This document shows positions 32,115 to 39,984 of a DNA stretch of 48,942 nucleotides, piece after piece. The notes beneath the pieces are model-generated. The model was not told where the DNA came from and did no database searches. It saw only the letters and a program-made list of their open reading frames with translations. Every line of letters begins with the position of its first letter. Within the stretch, counting starts at the first letter, position 1. Source of the stretch: Xanthobacteraceae bacterium (GTDB lineage Bacteria > Pseudomonadota > Alphaproteobacteria > Rhizobiales > Xanthobacteraceae); NCBI GenBank assembly GCA_019746355.1, contig JAIESC010000033.1:1-48942 (forward strand), read 5' to 3'. The translations under genes and the position numbers were made by a program.

Positions 32115-32615
32115 TCACCCTAAACGCGATTGATCCGTAAGGACTTTTCTCGAAAAAGTCCCACCGGGCCTGCTGGTGGGACAACGGTTCTGATTTGTTC
32201 CTTGGGGCAGGATCAGGACGAACATTTAGATTTTGTACGCCGCGACCCAAATGGGAATGAGTCAAAGTGACTCATGAAATCAGCCGGCGTCGTCGGGCGT
32301 TGAGGTACGGTCCGCCGCTGATCCGGTGACATTACGTGCGCCGGCCTTGTACTCAGCGTGCGAGAGATTCCTGGGGGGACACGGGGGAGTTTGTAATTCA
32401 GTTGTGGCGAGGTGGCTTCTCGAATTTGCGACCCCAAACCGCGGCCGGGCGAGTTAGAAATCCTTCGCGACAATCACTGCTAGTTCCTAGTGGTTTGGCG
32501 CGATCAGTCTCAGATGCGATTTCGCTGCTAACGGTGTGCGTCTCATCGGCTGGCCAATCGTGGATCGATGGCTAAGCCGCCGGTTGTTCGCGAAAAGTTA
32601 CCTGCTAGACTGGGA
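32115..32615. other. Gene-free left part of the island
   Basis: About 500 bases of lower-GC sequence with no supported gene. A hairpin ATGAGTCA-AAG-TGACTCAT is at 32257-32275. No integrase fragment could be recognised. Confidence 0.5.
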
Positions 32616-33443
32616 TCAAGAAATTTTCTGGAGCGGCAAATCCGAATAGCGCGGAAAAAGTCCGATGTACGGTTTCTGATCGGCGCTGCCACGAAAAATG
32701 ATCGGGACATTGTCCGGAGGACCACGATAAAGCACGACCATCACCGCTCCATCAAGAAAGCCAAGTCCGTTAAGCGGGTCAATCATCTGACAAAGTTCAA
32801 CTAGACGCTTCTTCGTTTCTTTGTCGAACAACGGCGAGTTTGCGTGCAGTGGTCTGTCCACTTTGCTGTGAAGATGGCCGGAGTACGTTTCAACCCCGCG
32901 CGTGGCTAGCCGGGCTAGGCCTTCTTCACAAATTGCAGGTGCAAGAGCGAATTCTGAAAATGTTCCACCGACATTTGCCGCGACGAAGTCTCTGGCTTGG
33001 CACAGCTGAACGCCGCTTCCGACAAAATCGTCCACGTAAATCACGGCCCCTTGGCCAAGTTGGTTGGTCCTCTGAACGATCCCGAGAACATCCTTGCCAT
33101 CGAGCAGGTGGCAGCCTCGTTGTTCTAAGCCCATCTCGTCTCGAAGAATATTCAACATAACAGGACTGCTGCTTCCGGCGTCGTCTACTTGAACGTAGAT
33201 GAGCTTGTCCGGTGAGAGTCCGGCTTCCTGCAGCCTTAACATCAGTGCAGTATTTTGCTGTATCAAGATTTTCTTGAGCAGAGACTCTGGAAAGTAGATC
33301 ACTTCGTCCAATAGTCGGATGATCCGCTTGCGATCCTTCTTTTCAAATTGCCAAAGCCATTTCAACATTCCCCAATACGATATGGGCCGGGGACGGTACC
33401 CTCGGAAGCGCGCCGCGCGATAACAATCGAAAATCGACAGCAT
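32616..33443 (-). CDS. Phosphoribosyltransferase-like protein (conflict-type PRTase)
   Basis: A 275-residue soluble protein. The central VIYVDDFVGSGVQL (134-147) is a PRPP-binding loop of type I phosphoribosyltransferases (two acidic residues followed by a small-residue turn), and VQVDDAGSSSP (85-94) fits an upstream phosphate-binding loop. The N-terminal 70 residues are helical and the C-terminus ends VPIIFRG...GLFPRYSDLP, a pattern I associate with the PRTase-like proteins reported in prokaryotic conflict systems (PRTase-CE), not with purine, pyrimidine or ComF enzymes. It is the last gene of the methylase-ParB operon; its ATG follows the ParB stop by six bases. It may act on a nucleotide or nucleic-acid end as effector (inference). 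AT-rich codons differ from the host's. Confidence 0.72.
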   Translation of the reverse strand: MLSIFDCYRAARFRGYRPRPISYWGMLKWLWQFEKKDRKRIIRLLDEVIYFPESLLKKILIQQNTALMLRLQEAGLSPDKLIYVQVDDAGSSSPVMLNILRDEMGLEQRGCHLLDGKDVLGIVQRTNQLGQGAVIYVDDFVGSGVQLCQARDFVAANVGGTFSEFALAPAICEEGLARLATRGVETYSGHLHSKVDRPLHANSPLFDKETKKRLVELCQMIDPLNGLGFLDGAVMVVLYRGPPDNVPIIFRGSADQKPYIGLFPRYSDLPLQKIS

Positions 33444-33449
33444 AATTCA

Positions 33450-34487
33450 TTATTCACTGGAAACGTCGGGGTCGTCGCTGCCCCTCAGCATCTCGTCAAT
33501 GGATGCACAAAGCGCAGCCACATTAGATAGAGCGCTCCTAAGATTTTTGCGGGCAGTGTCGTCAGCAATATATTTTAATTTCAATCGGTTTATTCGCGCA
33601 ACGAATTCCTCGCATTCGGTCAGAGCATCGCGCGTGCGTTTTGCGTCGACGATAAATTCATCGAAGGCGGCCCGCGTTTCAAGTTCGGGATTTAAAAAAT
33701 ACTCTTCAACGCGCTGCAGCAGTCTCGCCCGCATCGCAGGATCGTCTTCAGTAAAGACGTGTGCGTCCATAATCCGACGAAAGTGGATGACGCTCTTTAT
33801 CTTCTTATTGCGATACTTCTCGATGAGCTTGTCGGTTGCGCGATTTCGTCCCAGCTTCTTTAGTGACGGTATCTCGACAACAGCAAAGTCGAGGACCGGT
33901 GCACACTCAATCCAAAAATTTGAAGGTATTCGCGTTTTCGGATCTGGGTCGAGCGAAAGCTGTTGGAACCGCTCAGGGAGATCGATTAGTTTTTTACAGC
34001 GTTCAATCTGTGGCTCGCTCAATCCAGTAAGTTTCGAGAGCGCTTTGTTATCCGTTTCGTCTAGTGTCTCCATTACGCTCTTGAGGCTAAGGGCTGTCGG
34101 CATAAGCTCCCAGCCCTCTCGGAAATTATGTATCGAAAACATGTAGAGGAGCCCGGCAATCTTCGTCGGGGGCTCCACGATATTAGCCGGTAGCTTCAGG
34201 GGTTTCTTGTCCGGGCCGATGTGCCCAGCTTCAGTAAGATCAACGACGCATCGATAGCGACGCTCCCCGTCAAGGATAGAGAATTTAGTTTGTCCCGGAG
34301 CGCGGTAGACAGTGATCGGTACTAGAACGCCATGTTCTGCGATATTCTTTCTTAATTCTTGGAGCGGAGATTCATCAAACAAATGTCTCGGGTTGTTAGC
34401 GCTTGGCTTGATGTCATCAGTACTCAGTTGGCGGAGTGAGCCGGCTGGTACCGCAGCAGAATGCTGGATGGGCTTTAGTTCGGCCAT
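33450..34487 (-). CDS. ParB/Srx-domain DNA-binding protein (orphan ParB)
   Basis: A 345-residue protein. Residues 20-110 form the ParB N-terminal (Srx-like) domain with box I NNPRHLFDESPLQELRKNI and the CTP-contact motif GERRYRC (74-80). A helix-turn-helix follows (KALSKLTGLSEPQIERCKKL, 148-167), then a mostly helical, charged C-terminal half without family resemblance. There is no ParA gene, so plasmid partition is unlikely; ParB-fold clamps or nucleases occur beside phage and island methylases. Its ATG overlaps the methylase 3' end by 13 bases, so the proteins are made together. It may recognise DNA, perhaps methylation-dependent, for the other two proteins (inference). Confidence 0.8.
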   Translation of the reverse strand: MAELKPIQHSAAVPAGSLRQLSTDDIKPSANNPRHLFDESPLQELRKNIAEHGVLVPITVYRAPGQTKFSILDGERRYRCVVDLTEAGHIGPDKKPLKLPANIVEPPTKIAGLLYMFSIHNFREGWELMPTALSLKSVMETLDETDNKALSKLTGLSEPQIERCKKLIDLPERFQQLSLDPDPKTRIPSNFWIECAPVLDFAVVEIPSLKKLGRNRATDKLIEKYRNKKIKSVIHFRRIMDAHVFTEDDPAMRARLLQRVEEYFLNPELETRAAFDEFIVDAKRTRDALTECEEFVARINRLKLKYIADDTARKNLRSALSNVAALCASIDEMLRGSDDPDVSSE

Positions 34488-35356
34488 GCTGCCAGTTCCG
34501 TTGTCCTATCGGGGCAATTTGTAATTAGCCATTCATATGCGTTGCGCCGCGCGCCGGCAAAGCCCGCAATATTTCTTCGAACAGGGAAGCGAACGGAATT
34601 CCAATGACTAGCAAGAGCCCGCGCCTCTCGGCAGTCCGCGTATGAAACAAGAAAGTCTGCTTTAGATTTATCGATACCTACTAAGGCTTCAGAAAAGCGC
34701 TTGATATCTGACGTGTCAAAGACCTTCTTTCCATACTGCCGAAAGATTCGTCGAGAGTTTACGGCGTAGGGTGGATCTAAATACACAAAATTACCGGGTT
34801 TGACATGGGCAAGCGTGTCGGTGAAGTCTCCACTCACCAGTGTAACATTTTTTAGCATCGCGGAGCATCGCGCGAGCTCATCTCGTTGGATGTAAGTGCC
34901 CTGCTTTCTTCCCATAGGTACATTGAATTGGCCGTTGGTATTTGTCCTATAAATGCCGTTGAAGCAATTTCGATTAAGATACAAGAACCGCAGAGCGCGC
35001 GTTTCTCGATCCATGGCGCTCGGGCTCATTCGACGCCAACGATTGTATGTATCAAGATCGCGGCGTATGCGCGTCAGCCGTCGATGCAACCGATCAGGCG
35101 CGTCTCTGACTACCTCGAATAGCTCGATCAATTCCGAATTGGTGTCACCAAGGACCGCCGCTTTGGGGGCCAATTCAAAAAATAGACAGGCCGAGCCAGC
35201 GAACGGCTCGACATAGGCCGTATGTTGTTGTGACCAAAAAACGCCCAGACGACCCAGCAGCTTCCGCTTGCTACCCGCCCATCGCAGGAACGGCTTAGCC
35301 CTTGGGGGGTCGAAGCTCACCCTAGCCGCCGTGTTCATGGGTGGACTAACGGCCAA
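34475..35356 (-). CDS. DNA adenine methylase (D12/Dam class)
   Basis: A protein of about 293 residues. It has the SAM-site motifs FLRWAGSKRKLL and YVEPFAGSACLFFEL, the catalytic motif IV Y-L-D-P-P-Y, and a target-recognition region NRNCFNGIYRTNTNGQFNVP, the alpha-class N6-adenine methyltransferase order of Dam and M.DpnII, so GATC is a likely but unproven target. I prefer the TTG at 35356 because AGGAG lies six bases before it; a GTG at 35371 and an ATG at 35338 are alternatives. No restriction endonuclease gene adjoins. First gene of the three-gene island operon. The low GC content compared with the flanks indicates transfer. Confidence 0.88.
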   Translation of the reverse strand: MAVSPPMNTAARVSFDPPRAKPFLRWAGSKRKLLGRLGVFWSQQHTAYVEPFAGSACLFFELAPKAAVLGDTNSELIELFEVVRDAPDRLHRRLTRIRRDLDTYNRWRRMSPSAMDRETRALRFLYLNRNCFNGIYRTNTNGQFNVPMGRKQGTYIQRDELARCSAMLKNVTLVSGDFTDTLAHVKPGNFVYLDPPYAVNSRRIFRQYGKKVFDTSDIKRFSEALVGIDKSKADFLVSYADCREARALASHWNSVRFPVRRNIAGFAGARRNAYEWLITNCPDRTTELAAWPN

Positions 35357-35371
35357 AGTGCTCTCCTGCAC

Positions 35372-35785
35372 AATTGAGCTTACGGCGATTCACGACAAGA
35401 CCCATGTTACTCGAAAGGGGGCGGGTGTGATTATGGTGAACAGACCGGCAAGAATCAGGATCCGGCTCGACGGCCGTGTGAACTACGGGGGAAGCTAAGC
35501 ATGCCGCTTCTTTCGCTCTTCGTAGGGGGAGTGCAGCTGGCCGCAACCCACGATATGGGGCTCGCGTTGCGTAATCATCGCAAATCGCGCGGGGAGCAAC
35601 AATCAGGCGGTCAATAGTCAAGGAGACCTGGGCAGTCGCTCGAAATGCAAAGCACCCGGATGTGGAGTCTTACGCCTACTAAAGCGGACCTCGACCGGCC
35701 GCGATGTGTAACAGCACTGATAAACTTTTTGCGTTTGATGTCAAAAGTCTTTAGGTTTGTCAATATGTTAGCGTTTTGGCAGCGC
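35372..35785. other. Gene-free right part of the island (methylase promoter side)
   Basis: About 410 bases upstream of the methylase, AT-richer than the host. A 21-codon frame at 35433-35498 (MVNRPARIRIRL...) has no good ribosome binding site and is not called. No integrase or recognisable promoter consensus seen. Confidence 0.45.
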
Positions 35786-35804
35786 AATCCGCCCCTGGGC
35801 ACTA
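35786..35804 (+). other. tRNA-Phe 3'-end fragment, candidate attachment site (right)
   Basis: AATCCGCCCCTGGGCACTA shares the 15-base core TCCGCCCCTGGGCAC with the left fragment at 32098-32112, same orientation, 3690 bases apart. It has CTA in place of CCA and no cloverleaf upstream, so it is a decayed copy. Confidence 0.6.
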
Positions 35805-35867
35805 CGACCATAAGTGACATTTGATTTCGTTGGGCTTTTTCTCGAGCTAACCAGCCGGATGCCGAGA

Positions 35868-36911
35868 TCAGGCCACCACCCGCGTCTCGCCCGCCGCCGC
35901 CGCCCGCAACCCCGGCATCACCTTGTTCGCAAACAACCCGATCGAATGCAGCGCCTCGGCGAGCGTCATGTCGCCGAACACGAGCTGGCACATCAGGTAG
36001 TTGTTGCCGGCCTGCGCGATGCGCTGCGAGAGCACGTCGAGCACCGTCTGCGGCGATCCGGCGATGCCGAGCTCGCGGCGCACCACGTCGGGGAAATTGT
36101 CGGCCCGTTCGCCATGCACCGGCGATCGGCCGTGCAGGTGGTAGAGATAGTGGAAGCTGTGATGCCAGACCTTGTAGGCGCGGTCGGCGAGCCTCTCGGC
36201 CTCGGCGTCGGTGTCGCCGACGACGATGAACGTGTTCATGCCCATTTTGATTTTCGGATCGAGCCCGCCGTGCTGCGCCGCGGTCTCCTTGTAGCGCTCG
36301 ACCCGCGCCCGCATCTCCACCGGCGGCTGGATCGCCACGAAGTTCATGCCCGCGCGTGCGGCCTGCTCGGCGTTCTCCAGCGAGCTCACGCCCATCCACA
36401 GCGGCGGATGCGGCTTCTGCAGCGTTTCGAGCTCGATCGGCACGTCGGTGGCCTGCCGGTACTGGCCCTCGACGGTGACCCGCCTCTTCGAGAACGAGTC
36501 CTTCATGATCTGCCAGGTCTCGGCGAACGTCTGGCGCGAGACCTTGAAGTCGGTCGACTCGCCGTAGTAGTCCGCCTCGACCGGCGAGATGCCGCGGCCG
36601 ATGCCGAGCTCCAGCCGCCCGCCGCTGAGCTGGTCGAGCATGCAGACTTCTTCGGCAAGCCGCAGCGGATGATAGAACGGCAGGATGTAGACCAGCGGGC
36701 CGAACCGGAGCGTCGTCGTGCGCTGCGCCACCGCCGAAAGGAAGATGCCGGGCGACGCCGCCATGCCGAGCGGCGTGAAATGATGCTCGGCGATGTGATA
36801 GCAGTAGAAGCCGAAGCGCTCGTAGGCCTGCGCGATCTGGATGCGCTCCTCGAAGAATTGCCGCAGCGGTGTTCCCGAACGGTCGACGTGATCGAAGACG
36901 CCGAATTCCAT
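35868..36911 (-). CDS. LLM-class flavin-dependent oxidoreductase
   Basis: A 347-residue luciferase-like monooxygenase of the TIM-barrel fold. It starts MEFGVFDHVDRSG, has FYCYHIAEHHFTPLG near residue 40 and the GGRLELGIGRGISPVE stretch near residue 100, as in bacterial luciferase-like enzymes that use reduced FMN. The ATG at 36911 is preceded by AGGAG nine bases away; a TTG three codons upstream overlaps that site. Substrate unknown. A palindromic repeat separates it from the Bug receptor gene upstream on the same strand. Confidence 0.92.
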   Translation of the reverse strand: MEFGVFDHVDRSGTPLRQFFEERIQIAQAYERFGFYCYHIAEHHFTPLGMAASPGIFLSAVAQRTTTLRFGPLVYILPFYHPLRLAEEVCMLDQLSGGRLELGIGRGISPVEADYYGESTDFKVSRQTFAETWQIMKDSFSKRRVTVEGQYRQATDVPIELETLQKPHPPLWMGVSSLENAEQAARAGMNFVAIQPPVEMRARVERYKETAAQHGGLDPKIKMGMNTFIVVGDTDAEAERLADRAYKVWHHSFHYLYHLHGRSPVHGERADNFPDVVRRELGIAGSPQTVLDVLSQRIAQAGNNYLMCQLVFGDMTLAEALHSIGLFANKVMPGLRAAAAGETRVVA

Positions 36912-36960
36912 TGCTTTCAACTCCTGGCCGGTCCTATCGCGCTACTGAAAAAGCCGCCCG

Positions 36961-37063
36961 GTCATTCCGGGGCGCGCCGAAGGCGCGAGCCCGGAATCCA
37001 GTTCCAGAGGCGGTGTGCGCGTCTGGATTCTGGGCCCGCCGCTTCGCGGCGTCCCGGAATGAC
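36961..37063. repeat. Class 1 palindromic repeat, near-full copy
   Basis: Begins GTCATTCCGGGGCGCG and ends GTCCCGGAATGAC; the inner arms CCGGAATCCAG and CTGGATTCTGGG also pair. Preceded by CTGAAAAAGCC like the copy at 24981. Located between two minus-strand genes. Confidence 0.88.
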
Positions 37064-37088
37064 CGAGGGGAGGGTTTTCCGCATCCCG

Positions 37089-38099
37089 CTATTTCTGTTC
37101 CGGGTTGAGATTGATCGCCTTGACCACGCGATCCCAGCGCGCCGCATCCGCCCGGATCAGGTCGAGGAATTCCGCCGGCGAGCTGCCGACCGGCTGCATC
37201 AGGATGCGCGCCAGCGCCTCCTTCGCCTGCGGCTGCTGCACGGCGCTGGCGAAGTCGCGGCCCACCTTCTCGATGATCGCAGGCGGCGTGCCGGCGCGCA
37301 CCACGATCCCGTTCCAACTGAACGCCTGGAAGCCCGGCACCGTCTCCGCCACGGTCGGCATGTCCGGATCGAACGAGGTGCGCCTGGCTGTCGTGGCGCC
37401 GAGCGAGCGCAGCGCCCCCGACTTCAGATGACTGGCCACCGACGACGACACGTCGATGGTCAGGTCGACGTTGCCGGCGAGCAGGTCGGTCAACGCCGGC
37501 GCATTCCCCCGATACGGCACATGGACCATGTCGGTCCCGGTGAGGATCTTGAACAGCTCCACCGACAGATGCGCGACGCTGCCGATCCCGGTGCTGGCAT
37601 AGCTCAGCTTGCCGGGATTCTTCTTCAGATGGTCGATCAGCTCGTGCACCGTCTGCGCCGGCACCTTCGCGGGATTCACCACCAGCATCATCGGCGCGAT
37701 CACCAGCAGTGTCACCGGCGTGAGATCCGCCATCGGATCGTAGGGCAGGTCGCGGCGCAGCGCGCGCAGCGCCGTGTGCGAGGTCGGCGCGGCATTGAGC
37801 AGCGTATGGCCGTCGGCCGGCTGCCTGACCGCATATTCGCCGGCGATGGCTCCGGTTGCGCCGACGCGGTTGTCGATCACGATCGGCTGGTTCCAGCTTT
37901 TGGTGACCGTCTGCGCCAGCATGCGCATGACGACGTCGCTCGATCCGCCGGCCGCGAACGGCACGACCACCTGCACCGGCCGCGCCGGAAACGCCGCCGC
38001 CGGCGCGTCGGTCGGCGACGTCTGGCCGGAGCACGGCGACGCGACGCCCGCCGCGATGATGCTGCAAAGCGCAGCGGTCCATGACCACCTGAATTTCAC
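37089..38099 (-). CDS. Bug/TctC family tripartite tricarboxylate receptor
   Basis: A 336-residue periplasmic binding protein if translation starts at GTG 38099, which gives the signal peptide KFRWSWTAALCSIIAAGVAS directly after the start. In-frame ATGs upstream (38123, 38135) would place extra residues before it and lack good ribosome binding sites. Mature hallmarks: FPARPVQVVVPFAAGGSSD, IDNRVGATG, LSYASTGIGSVAHL and HVPYRGNAPALTDLLAG. Probably expressed with the luciferase-like monooxygenase downstream, although a repeat lies between. Ligand unknown; no TctAB nearby. Confidence 0.88.
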   Translation of the reverse strand: MKFRWSWTAALCSIIAAGVASPCSGQTSPTDAPAAAFPARPVQVVVPFAAGGSSDVVMRMLAQTVTKSWNQPIVIDNRVGATGAIAGEYAVRQPADGHTLLNAAPTSHTALRALRRDLPYDPMADLTPVTLLVIAPMMLVVNPAKVPAQTVHELIDHLKKNPGKLSYASTGIGSVAHLSVELFKILTGTDMVHVPYRGNAPALTDLLAGNVDLTIDVSSSVASHLKSGALRSLGATTARRTSFDPDMPTVAETVPGFQAFSWNGIVVRAGTPPAIIEKVGRDFASAVQQPQAKEALARILMQPVGSSPAEFLDLIRADAARWDRVVKAINLNPEQK

Positions 38100-38324
38100 G
38101 CGCGAACCCCGTTCCCCAAGCATTCCGGCAAGCATTCCGACGCACGCCACATCCGCCGTTGCGGACGCGCGTCCTCCGAAGCTTCCGGCAACCATTCCAC
38201 GCTCGCAAGCGCGCCAGACTCATATGGCCCAAGCCGGCGCTGCATGGGCCAATGACCTGAACTTCCGCCTCAAATCTTGCCGTCGTGCTTGAGCGTCTGG
38301 CAGGCTGCTGAAAGTGCCCGCGGC
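38100..38324. other. Left part of the long gene-free region
   Basis: Upstream region of the Bug receptor gene. It contains a duplicated AAGCATTCCG motif around 38118-38137 but no recognisable gene or promoter consensus. Confidence 0.4.
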
Positions 38325-38395
38325 GTCATTCCGGGGCGCGCCCGCCAGCGCGTTCACGAGCGTCTTCGACGCGGGCGCGAATCCGGAATCCATAC
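38325..38395. repeat. Class 1 palindromic repeat, half copy
   Basis: Starts GTCATTCCGGGGCGCG like the other copies, with an internal GCGTC/GACGC hairpin, and ends at CCGGAATCCATAC; the right arm is missing. Confidence 0.75.
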
Positions 38396-38469
38396 TCCGC
38401 CGCAGTGGTTATGGACGCTTCGGGCGATGGGTTGACTCCTGCAGGCCGTTCTTTATCTGTTCTCTTCAT

Positions 38470-38900
38470 CCTGCTTGTCTGAGGAGCCCAACCGGTGGGA
38501 GCCATTGGCAGAAGCAGGAGCGGTGCCTGCGCGTCCGGCCTATCCACCCGGACTCTCGGGGCGCCTCGGGACCCCGTCTCGCGGGCACTACGACTCGCGC
38601 GCAGGGAGCTCTGCTGGACTGCCGGGTGAAAGCGCCAGTAACCCGTCAGGGAAGCACGGCCTGAGGTGTGTGGGGCGAGGCCTCACGAAAACGCCGTGGT
38701 GAAGCGCCGCAAGGCGCGCCGGCCCGCGTCATGGGCCGGCGGTCCCTTCCGTTGAAGGGACCGGCCTGACCGCAAGGCAGGCCACCGGGTGCGGCGGTTT
38801 CCGCACCAGCGCTTTGCGGCGCTTCACCCTCCTCGATTTTGTTTCGAGGCGGACAGGACGGACGGCGGCCCGGGAGCCGAAGATTCCCCGGAGGACGTCG
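38470..38900. ncRNA. Multi-hairpin region, candidate structured RNA
   Basis: A 20-bp stem (38698-38717 with 38809-38828, one G-U pair) encloses four hairpins: 38718-38740 (8 bp), 38741-38762 (9 bp), 38763-38783 (6 bp plus CC-GCAA-GG with a GNRA-type loop) and 38788-38807 (7 bp). A further hairpin CCTCGA/TCGAGG follows at 38831-38849. Upstream, GCAGG/CCTGC arms occur near 38513-38530. No frame here shows protein-family features. I recall similar text recurring in Bradyrhizobium-type genomes as spurious 'hypothetical proteins'. The strand and exact ends are unknown. Confidence 0.5.
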
Positions 38901-39171
38901 CTTGTTCGCGTGCTGTTTGACAGTGTGAAGATGTGAGGCACGCACATGCGCACCGCCCGGGCGGTGCAGGGCGTGCATCCGTCGTGGAAATCCGCGACCA
39001 GCGTTTGGCGGCGTTACCCGCGTTTGTCCGTCGTGGACACATGCGCCCGCCACCGGACGATGACACCCGCGTGATTCCTGGCGGATGCTCGCGCTGCACG
39101 CCGGGCGGTGTCGTGCTTGCACCTTGAATTCGGCAATCAATTCAATGGAGCGTGCGCATAGACCCTCCGCG

Positions 39172-39311
39172 GTCATTCCGGGGCGCGTGCGCAGCACGCG
39201 AGCCCGGCATCCAGTCAAGCAGGGACTCTCTCCTGAACTGGACTCCGGACCCGCCGCCGTAGCGCGTCGAAGACGCGCGTGAACGCGCTGATGGCGGCGT
39301 CCTGGAATGAC
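39172..39311. repeat. Class 1 palindromic repeat, long diverged copy
   Basis: Starts GTCATTCCGGGGCGCG, ends GTCCTGGAATGAC, and contains the CGCGTCGAAGACGCGCG hairpin also seen in the full copy at 19926. Confidence 0.85.
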
Positions 39312-39336
39312 TGCGGAGACGTTCGCGCCAAATCCA

Positions 39337-39372
39337 CAAAAAACCGCCCCGCCGGTTTCCCGGCGGGGCGGT
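39337..39372 (-). terminator. Rho-independent terminator of the secreted-protein gene
   Basis: On the minus strand, a 12-bp perfect GC stem (39343-39354 with 39361-39372) is followed by TTTTTTG. It lies 61 bases past the stop of the gene at 39433. Confidence 0.92.
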
Positions 39373-39432
39373 GATCACCGAGCCTTGATAGGCTGCGGCG
39401 GTTCGTTTGAGCCGCGCGAGAGAGCGCGCAGA

Positions 39433-39984
39433 TTAGTACTTCGACTTCACGTACTTCGGCGCGCGGGCGTAGGCGTCAGCCGGCTGGGCCTGGCCATACA
39501 CCTGGAGCGGGCCGTGACCGCCCTTCGGCGGGCAGTTGCAGGTGATGTCGCGATGCACGCCGGGGATCTCGCGCTCCTCGACGACGCGCTTGCGCTCAGT
39601 GTTGTACTTGTGCTCGACGAGATTGACGACGGTGTTGACGTTCTTGGTGTCAACGTTCCGCTTCGTCAGGACCAGCTCCTTCTCGATGATGGTGTGGTTG
39701 TGCTGAACCACGCCAACATTGCGAGTCTCGTTCTCGCGGATGATCAGGTGATTGGTCTCGATCAGACGCTTCGACGGGACGACACTCTGGGACTCGATCA
39801 CCCGAGATTGGTCGACGTCGCGGGTCTGCTTGACCACCTCGGTGCTGTCGTAGCTCGGCCGAGGCTGCGGGCACTTGTAGCAATTGTCCCGGTAGCCCGG
39901 GCCGTACTCACCGGCCATGGCCGGGGTTGCGGCGACTGCCAGCACGACGGCCAGCAGGGCGCCCTTCACTGTGAGGTACTTCAT
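39433..39984 (-). CDS. Secreted hypothetical protein rich in beta-like Val/Thr/Asn repeats
   Basis: A 183-residue protein with signal peptide MKYLTVKGALLAVVLAVAAT (cleavage after AMA). The mature part has a short Cys/Pro segment (NCYKCPQPRP), then about 95 residues of alternating polar and hydrophobic residues (SRVIESQSVVPSKRLIETN, then NVDTKNVNTVVNLVEHKYN) and a Cys pair CNC near 150, ending KYVKSKY. I know no function; similar proteins occur in Bradyrhizobium relatives. It has its own terminator, a GGGAG-type ribosome binding site and a hairpin leader, so it is a well-expressed single gene. Surface or periplasmic structural role is only a guess. Confidence 0.7.
   Translation of the reverse strand: MKYLTVKGALLAVVLAVAATPAMAGEYGPGYRDNCYKCPQPRPSYDSTEVVKQTRDVDQSRVIESQSVVPSKRLIETNHLIIRENETRNVGVVQHNHTIIEKELVLTKRNVDTKNVNTVVNLVEHKYNTERKRVVEEREIPGVHRDITCNCPPKGGHGPLQVYGQAQPADAYARAPKYVKSKY

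Noticed and set aside
32044..32265. Minus-strand frame ending in VPRGGIEPLPTKV
   Set aside because: It is the reverse reading of the tRNA-Phe fragment; this phrase is a well-known false protein next to tRNA genes.
32213..32473. 86-codon minus-strand frame in the left island flank as an integrase remnant
   Set aside because: No tyrosine or serine recombinase motif can be read in it.
35433..35498. 21-codon frame MVNRPARIRIRL upstream of the methylase
   Set aside because: No ribosome binding site and too short to support; left as unannotated sequence.
35814..38084. 756-codon plus-strand frame
   Set aside because: It lies antisense to the luciferase-like monooxygenase and Bug receptor genes and its translation is Arg/His/Asp-rich, the signature of an antisense GC-rich frame.
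38646..39218. 190-codon minus-strand frame across the multi-hairpin region
   Set aside because: Its residues are dictated by the hairpins (Arg/Pro/Gly/Ala rich), with no domain; treated as a non-coding structure.
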